NCBI GenBank assembly: GCA_963678705.1
Contig: OY783211.1
Span: 18,428,603 to 18,492,602, forward strand
Length of the DNA: 64,000 nucleotides
Origin: Panorpa germanica
Lineage: Eukaryota; Arthropoda; Insecta; Mecoptera; Panorpidae
Direction of reading: 5' to 3'
Below are positions 58,263-64,000 of this stretch, in pieces. Made by a program: the position numbers and the translations under genes. The notes beneath the pieces were generated by a model. It was not told where the DNA came from, made no database searches, and saw nothing but the letters and a program-made list of their open reading frames with translations. How positions within the stretch are numbered: position 1 is the first letter of the stretch; each line of letters begins with the position of its first letter.

Positions 58263-59913
58263 AAAAATGAACAGCTGTTTTACTTTGAAGCACAAGTGAA
58301 ACCAATATGAACGTTAATTTATACGTGTCTTAAGATACACTGTGTACAATAGAATACGCAATTCTGACAAGAATCGTATTAGAATCGCAACGAATCGTAT
58401 AAGAATCGTGTAAGATTCGGACGGGATTTAGAAAAAATATTTGTTGGTAAGATTCTTTTTATATTCACATAAGAGCGCTGGATACGTCGGAGTAAGGTTC
58501 CTGGGCTCTTATTCCAAATTACATTTAAGGTCGTAATAATTCTATAACCTAGTCAAGTGTCGTTTATAGCCAAAGACCATGAAAGCAGTGACATAATCCA
58601 AACAGAACGTGTCTTTAATTAACCATTTTCACTTTCCTAATCCTGAAATAGTTTTCAATTACCATCCTACTCCCTTCGTCTATTGTCGTTGTCTATCCCT
58701 TCTGCTTGTTCAGCGTTTCCCTAGGGTTAGGTCAGTACAGTGTACGAGGGGGGCGAAGGGGTTTGGATTATGGACCTATACGTATATTTATTTAAGTTCT
58801 ATTCTCGGCTCTAGTACTACTATTCGTTATCTTATCTGTTGGAATTACACAGGGCTAATGAAGGCCTTCATAACATAAATATTGTTTGAGAACTATGCAC
58901 ATATATATATATACATGGTCGTCCCCAAAAGTGGGGGCGTAATAAGTGTATCACTAATATGAAATTTATTTGGTAACTTCGTACGCCAATGCATTTAAAC
59001 ATTATATGTACAACGACTAGTATTAAAACAAACACTATGCTTCTAAGACCATCGTGTTATTGTTTGTTATATCTGTTTATCCTTTGGAAAATTAGTGTTT
59101 TCAATAAAGATAGAGAAAACAGAATACGCCCACTTTTGTGGGAAATATCCTCTAACTCGATAAAGTGCTTCAATTTACACATGTAATGAAGTTCATAAAT
59201 ATGTAAATTTTGTTTGGTTGTTCGTCAACCGTTAGTTTATACAGCGGTAAAGCTAAGATGCGGTTTGCTTGCTTGGTTGGCAATAACAACACCAAGTCGA
59301 GCAGAAAACTGCGCAGTTTCTTTATGAAATAGTTAAGAAATAGTTTCATTGTGAAGGTGAAATAGGTAAGGGTCCCATTTCTTTCGGATTATAATCTTTT
59401 ATCGGATATAATATGCGTGGAACAAATTTTGAAATTGTTTTCATTAAATTACGATATGACGAATAGCATCAAATAACTTTGCCAAGCTTTAACAGTGTCT
59501 GATCTTTGTGCTACCGTTCCTTTTTTCTTGTCCTTTTATTCTTTGTTGTATTTTTTAGTGAACCATCTAGAGAAGTCTTTCAAGTGTGGGACGAAATATA
59601 AATTGTCAAGTGATTGATTCAAGAGTTCTATATACCAGAATCTGTCAAAGTATGGGTCGTAATTACAATCACAACTTATAATTTAACTTATTGATATCTA
59701 AACTATATACTAAACCAGATGGCCATAAAGTAATCGAATCCGACGACCTTATTGAGGATTTGAAATATATATTGCAACTTCAAAATTAGTTAAAATACTT
59801 CTAGATCCATCTAGAACGACTTAACGAGTTTGACAGAACGTACTTTTTGGTACAACACTTGTTCTTCACTATCTCAGTAAACATTTGGTGAAATAGAATC
59901 GCTAGGTGAAGTT
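58263..59913. other. AT-rich stretch, no gene seen
   Basis: Short AT microsatellite at 58897-58912. Frames at 58609-58878 and 58989-59186 have no support. Confidence 0.55.
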
Positions 59914-60091
59914 CTAGTCACTCGTACATTTCAATTATAACATTTTACAAGTTAGAACAACACACAGAAAATCAATTTTAGCTAGCAAATTGATTCCCTA
60001 CATACACGCTCGCTTTTATTCAACAGTGAACAGTCATTATAGCTCATAAAAGAGACATTCCCTATGAACGACTGAATAGAAAACAAACAAT
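59914..60091. repeat. Dispersed repeat family, copy 4
   Basis: GTTCTAGTCACTCGTACA at the left and CTATGAACGACTGAATAGAA at the right match both blocks of 36247-36990, here only about 130 bases apart. CAGTGAACAGTCATTATAGC between them matches the block in front of the core there. Confidence 0.65.
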
Positions 60092-61250
60092 AGAAATGAA
60101 ATAAAATTTATTCCAAAATGTTTACTGGGATGACACAACAAATCAACTGGCGATCCAAATCCATTTCTTTGAATGTAGCGTACTGTGAAAACAGGAGCTA
60201 ACAAGGTTCTACTATGTATTTGACATTGGAATTAACGAATTTTAATTAAGAAAGATAAAACAAAGCACCACAGAAAAACATACTACGTAATAAATTCTCC
60301 ATATTTCTCTATACCTTTATTTTGACAACCTCTGTTCAACATCGCTTCTTAAAGAAACCCTTTTATTAAATCTATTTTTTGAAAGCCTTTCCACTTTAAA
60401 ATACATTAAGTAACTAGAGTTTTTGACTTCTAAGTTGGTACTACTTTTAGATCAATTGTTGACATACAAACTACAAGACTACTCATTGCAACAATCGATT
60501 CTGAAAGACTTTTAGACACATGGAATTTCTTCCAGTAAATAAATATTAAATATGTATAAAGAAAAATGTCGTACTTCTATTTTTATCTTTTATTTATTTT
60601 AAGCTAATGTGTGGTTTAAATTTACATTAATCATACGACTGGAGGTTTGATAAGGTTAATGTATGATTACTTATATGAAATATGCCTCTTAAAGGGTAAT
60701 TAATAATAAGAAGGGTAAAGAATCTCTTGTAGTACCAGTTGAAATAGTACCCAAGTACTATTAGTACCTTAAATTTCTCACCCTGCAATATTCATATTTT
60801 GTGTTTAGCGGGAAGCTGAACCTTTTAAATAACATTGCGTCAATATTTTTACTTTACTCCTAGAATCAGTTTTGCAATTTCAGTATTTTATCCAATAAAC
60901 TTCTTTTCATCACAACTGAAATTGACAAGCGCCATTTGTAAACGCTTTTGTATCACCCAACAAAGAACTTACATGCCAACAACATCCTGGCTGACATTCT
61001 TCAACAAAACAATGGACTTTTTGAGCTCAAATAAGTAGCAGAACAAAGCAGTTAGAGATAATTGTTTTTCGTCTTATTTATCATCAGTGTTTCTCTCATA
61101 ATAACTTCACACAATTTACTCTCTCTCCCTCCCTCTCTCTCTCTCTCTCTTGTAAGTTGTACTGGTAGTACTCTGACACGAAATCACATTTTCTTAAATA
61201 ATGCCTCCACCTTACATCTAGCGTCGTCATTTACCGTCACTTACTTTACG
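60092..61250. other. AT-rich stretch with a CT microsatellite
   Basis: A CT-rich simple repeat lies at about 61119-61151. Frames at 60835-61038 and 61062-61253 have no support. Confidence 0.6.
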
Positions 61251-61325
61251 TAAGGCTGAGCGCACACGGAAGATAAGACAATAGGGGTCATGGGAGCGCC
61301 ACTATACCAGTGTGCGCTAAGCCTA
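61251..61325. mobile_element. 75-bp miniature TIR element
   Basis: The left end AAGGCTGAGCGCACAC (61252-61267) and the right end GTGTGCGCTAAGCCT (61310-61324) are inverted repeats with one mismatch. The centre is 42 bases. The AAGGC...GCACAC style resembles the ends of the 407-bp MITE at 29036. No clear target duplication. Confidence 0.6.
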
Positions 61326-61476
61326 ACATACCAACACTCCTATTCCAAGTTACTTTCGGGAGTCTGGAGCTGGAAACCAAGAAATATCGTATAGGACTCT
61401 TCTGCTTGTTAGAACTTGTTATCCAACATTTTTTCTCATATTAATCATCTTCAATGTACAACTACGCTGAGTATAG

Positions 61477-61497
61477 CGTAACGCGTCACGCGTTACG
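61477..61497. other. Perfect GC-rich palindrome
   Basis: Nine-base arms CGTAACGCG and CGCGTTACG flank TCA. A perfect, CpG-rich palindrome in AT-rich DNA could be a protein-binding site or a replication slip. Function is not inferable. Confidence 0.6.
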
Positions 61498-64000
61498 TTT
61501 CACGCAAACAACGTATGGCGTAACATAACCCAGTTTCAAGAGAATAACATTAGTACACATATTTCTCATAGCTAAGACTGAGACTGGGACCATTTGTTAC
61601 AGAAATTATGTATACGAGTTATATTTTTTATATCTTGACACATATATCGATGTCAAAATTCTAAGAAATTTTAGAAGAATATGAAAAAACAAAAAATGTT
61701 ACTAAACGACCTCTATTATAATAGGGGTGTTCATAATACAAAAATAACAACTGTCAATTTACAATAAAAATATATAAAAATAATGTTTGGAACAAGCAAA
61801 TCATATATTAATGTTATGTTTTATCGGAACCGAAATCAGAATCGAAGTTTATAAATTTGGTTGGCCGGAATCGGATATGGGGTCGGAGGAGAAGGCAGTG
61901 TTATTGTTAAGACAAATTACTTATACAAACTACGTTCATTTAAATCCCAAAAATTATTTCTACGTATTTCGAGCATTAAATTATAAAATTAAACTTTATT
62001 AACCCCACTACAATAAAATATTATATTCTATTTTCAAGATTGGGGCGTTTTTCATGTGATGTACTACATTAGAACTTTATATTTTTTGTAAGTACATTTA
62101 TAAAACTTAGTGAAATTTAATATACATACCTAAATACGATACAACTCTGCCTTCATGTAATCTATTGTCTTAATCTTTAAGGGTGTACGATTGGGGTAAG
62201 CACTTTAAAATACTTATTTATGTTTAAAACATTATAATGCGATAATGTCTGACATTATCTAAAGAGTATTTCAAAGAGAAAGAAACCTAATAATAAATGT
62301 TGTATCTCTTTCTAACATTAAAGACTTTTAATCAGTGAAAATGAAATAGAAATATGTATTCTACGATGACTTTTTATAACGTAAAAAATAAATAGTATTT
62401 AGAAAATAAGTCAATATTTTTAAAATCGGTGAATTGGAACTACATACTCGTACGTTATTGAGTCATTTGTATTGTTTTTATACATCCAACATTAGACATT
62501 TTCAACGAGGTTACTTCGAAGATCAACAGCCGCTCTTAGTTGTTGTCTCAGTAGACTCGTACCGGTCGTGCATACGTCTTCCATCTCCCTTTGTTTGTGG
62601 ACGATACCTTTAAACTTCCTTTTAGGTCTAAACAACTTTTCAACATAAATTCGACACGTGAACACAATAAATTTGATAATAAATAATAAATAATATATTC
62701 AAAAAATAAAAGCACTTATGTAAGATAAACGTAATTTTAAAGTAATATAAACAATAAAATATCTAAAACTATTAAATTAAAACAGTGAATAATAATATTT
62801 AAAAACAATAGAAAAGTATGATGTCACCTAAGTGCGGTAAAAAGAGAGTTATGCCAGTGGTTGAGTCATCGATCGCTGGCAACGTCATTTCAACCACGTA
62901 AATGCATAGCTACTTGTCTCTATATATATTTTTTAAAGGGGTATTTTTCGTTTATGTAAATTACATTTAAATCTTTTGTTACAATTGTTAAAACTTTTAT
63001 ATTTACATAGAAATTAAGGAAAAATAAATATACCGACGTAGGAAATAAAAAAATAAAAATAAATAAATACCTTTTCTCTTTTGTTGAATTATGTAAATTT
63101 AGAGTTTAAAAGTTCACACCGTACCTGAAAATAAAAAGATAATATGTAAATTATGAAATATTTGTATGTAGAATAAACAAGAAAAATTAATGTGAACACA
63201 AAAGCGGGCAAGATTTATTTGATGATAATACTTTTCTACGCCCTGTAACAAAGTAACGTTTACAGGTGATTGTAGATATCATTGATTAGTAGATTTACAG
63301 GACATACTTATTGTGTTTTTAAAGCATTGCTACTCCAAAATTTAAATAAAGTTACTTCTTTCACAAATATCATGTTTTGCAAAAGAACTTTTAACTTAAC
63401 ATCTGAGACACGGCGTTCCAAGTTGTTTAACTTAAAGTCTACAACTTCAAGACGGTTTCTGCTGAGATGATCTCACCCCTCACATCTTCTGATTACCCAC
63501 GCATTGTCTACATCCACTTATCTAAAGCAAAACTGTAAAGTAATAAATTAAACCCGTCATTTTCTAATGTTAATCCCATAAGTCCCTAAATAACGAAACT
63601 GTAACAATTTACTTGAAGGTAATCCAGATCCTGATCCTGATTTATCGAGGACGAAATTATTAAAAGAACTTGCGTCTGTCTAATTCTTTATTGTACAAAC
63701 TTTTAAAGTAAAAACATTTCATAATAAATCATAATAATATATCTATATGCGGTAAGAATTTGTCCTGGAGTCTTCCAGGTTCACAGTAGGGATAGGTCCC
63801 ATACCTCATTCCAATCCTTTGTGACTACTATACTCTAAAGTACATGGTTGTGGTTACCAAACACGATTTGGGACAGGCCAGGCGGCGAGACTGTGATAAT
63901 ACTAGTAACAGGCATTTACGGACAGACTCCTGGTGAGATCTTGTAATATAAGAGAGAATATTTTTAGATTTATCTATTTTCCTATTTTTCGTTTATTTCT
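61498..64000. other. AT-rich stretch to the right edge, no gene seen
   Basis: Frames at 61787-62002 and 63282-63470 have no splice or promoter support. An acceptor and donor pair on the minus strand (about 63125 and 63071) encloses 54 bases with no open frame. The block near 62520-62600 partly resembles 38990-39070 (CATACG and CTTCC segments), an old repeat at most. Confidence 0.5.

Noticed and set aside
63071..63125. Minus-strand acceptor and donor pair around 54 bases
   Set aside because: All three frames contain stops.

Overview
The window is a 64 kb piece of an AT-rich arthropod, most likely insect, nuclear genome. The signs are GT-AG introns of many kilobases, very low coding density, 3' ends of non-LTR retrotransposons, a mariner relic, Helitron-type elements and many short inverted-repeat elements (MITEs). 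I see no bacterial, organellar or rRNA sequence and no convincing tRNA gene. I could not place the species.

The best-supported genes are on the minus strand. Four exon-like blocks with good splice sites all break codons in phase 0, which suggests one long gene running from about 48.5 kb down past the left edge. They are: a first coding exon (48389-48457, starts MSKNENV); an internal exon with a C1-type zinc module, H-x12-C-x2-C-x12-C-x2-C-x4-H-x2-C (34128-34370); a second, very short start exon, MFQEE (24678-24692); and a polar internal exon (6866-7156). If they are one gene, a promoter near 24.7 kb would give an isoform without the zinc module. The gene family is not identified, and the link between exons is inferred.

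A small intronless gene (40916-41356, minus) sits in the intron between the first exon and the C1 exon. It encodes a 146-residue secreted protein with five mature cysteines and a histidine-rich tail. Weaker single-exon candidates are a Cys-rich terminal exon (21709-21869, plus), a 49-bp exon carrying a start codon (2110-2158, plus), a possible terminal exon at 45770-46018 (minus), and short open blocks near 13.0 and 39.4 kb.

The rest is intron or intergenic DNA colonised by repeats. Non-LTR 3' ends lie at 1-222 (plus) and 4092-4560 (minus), and a dead R1-like LINE tail at 57540-58262. A mariner tail is at 14072-14366. Two Helitron-type elements lie at 42885-43420 and 32628-33190. There is a 3-kb inverted repeat (48581-51640), a 573-bp fold-back element (31150-31722), MITEs at 788-1187, 13137-13209, 16972-17227, 29036-29442, 29819-30066, 44318-44545 and 61251-61325, a family with ACGTCACAC-type ends in at least five places, and a four-copy dispersed repeat. 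Most longer open frames that start with Met fall in these repeats and are not genes. The main biological interest is the possible promoter switch removing a C1 domain, the nested secreted gene, and the unusually clean set of hairpin-forming elements.
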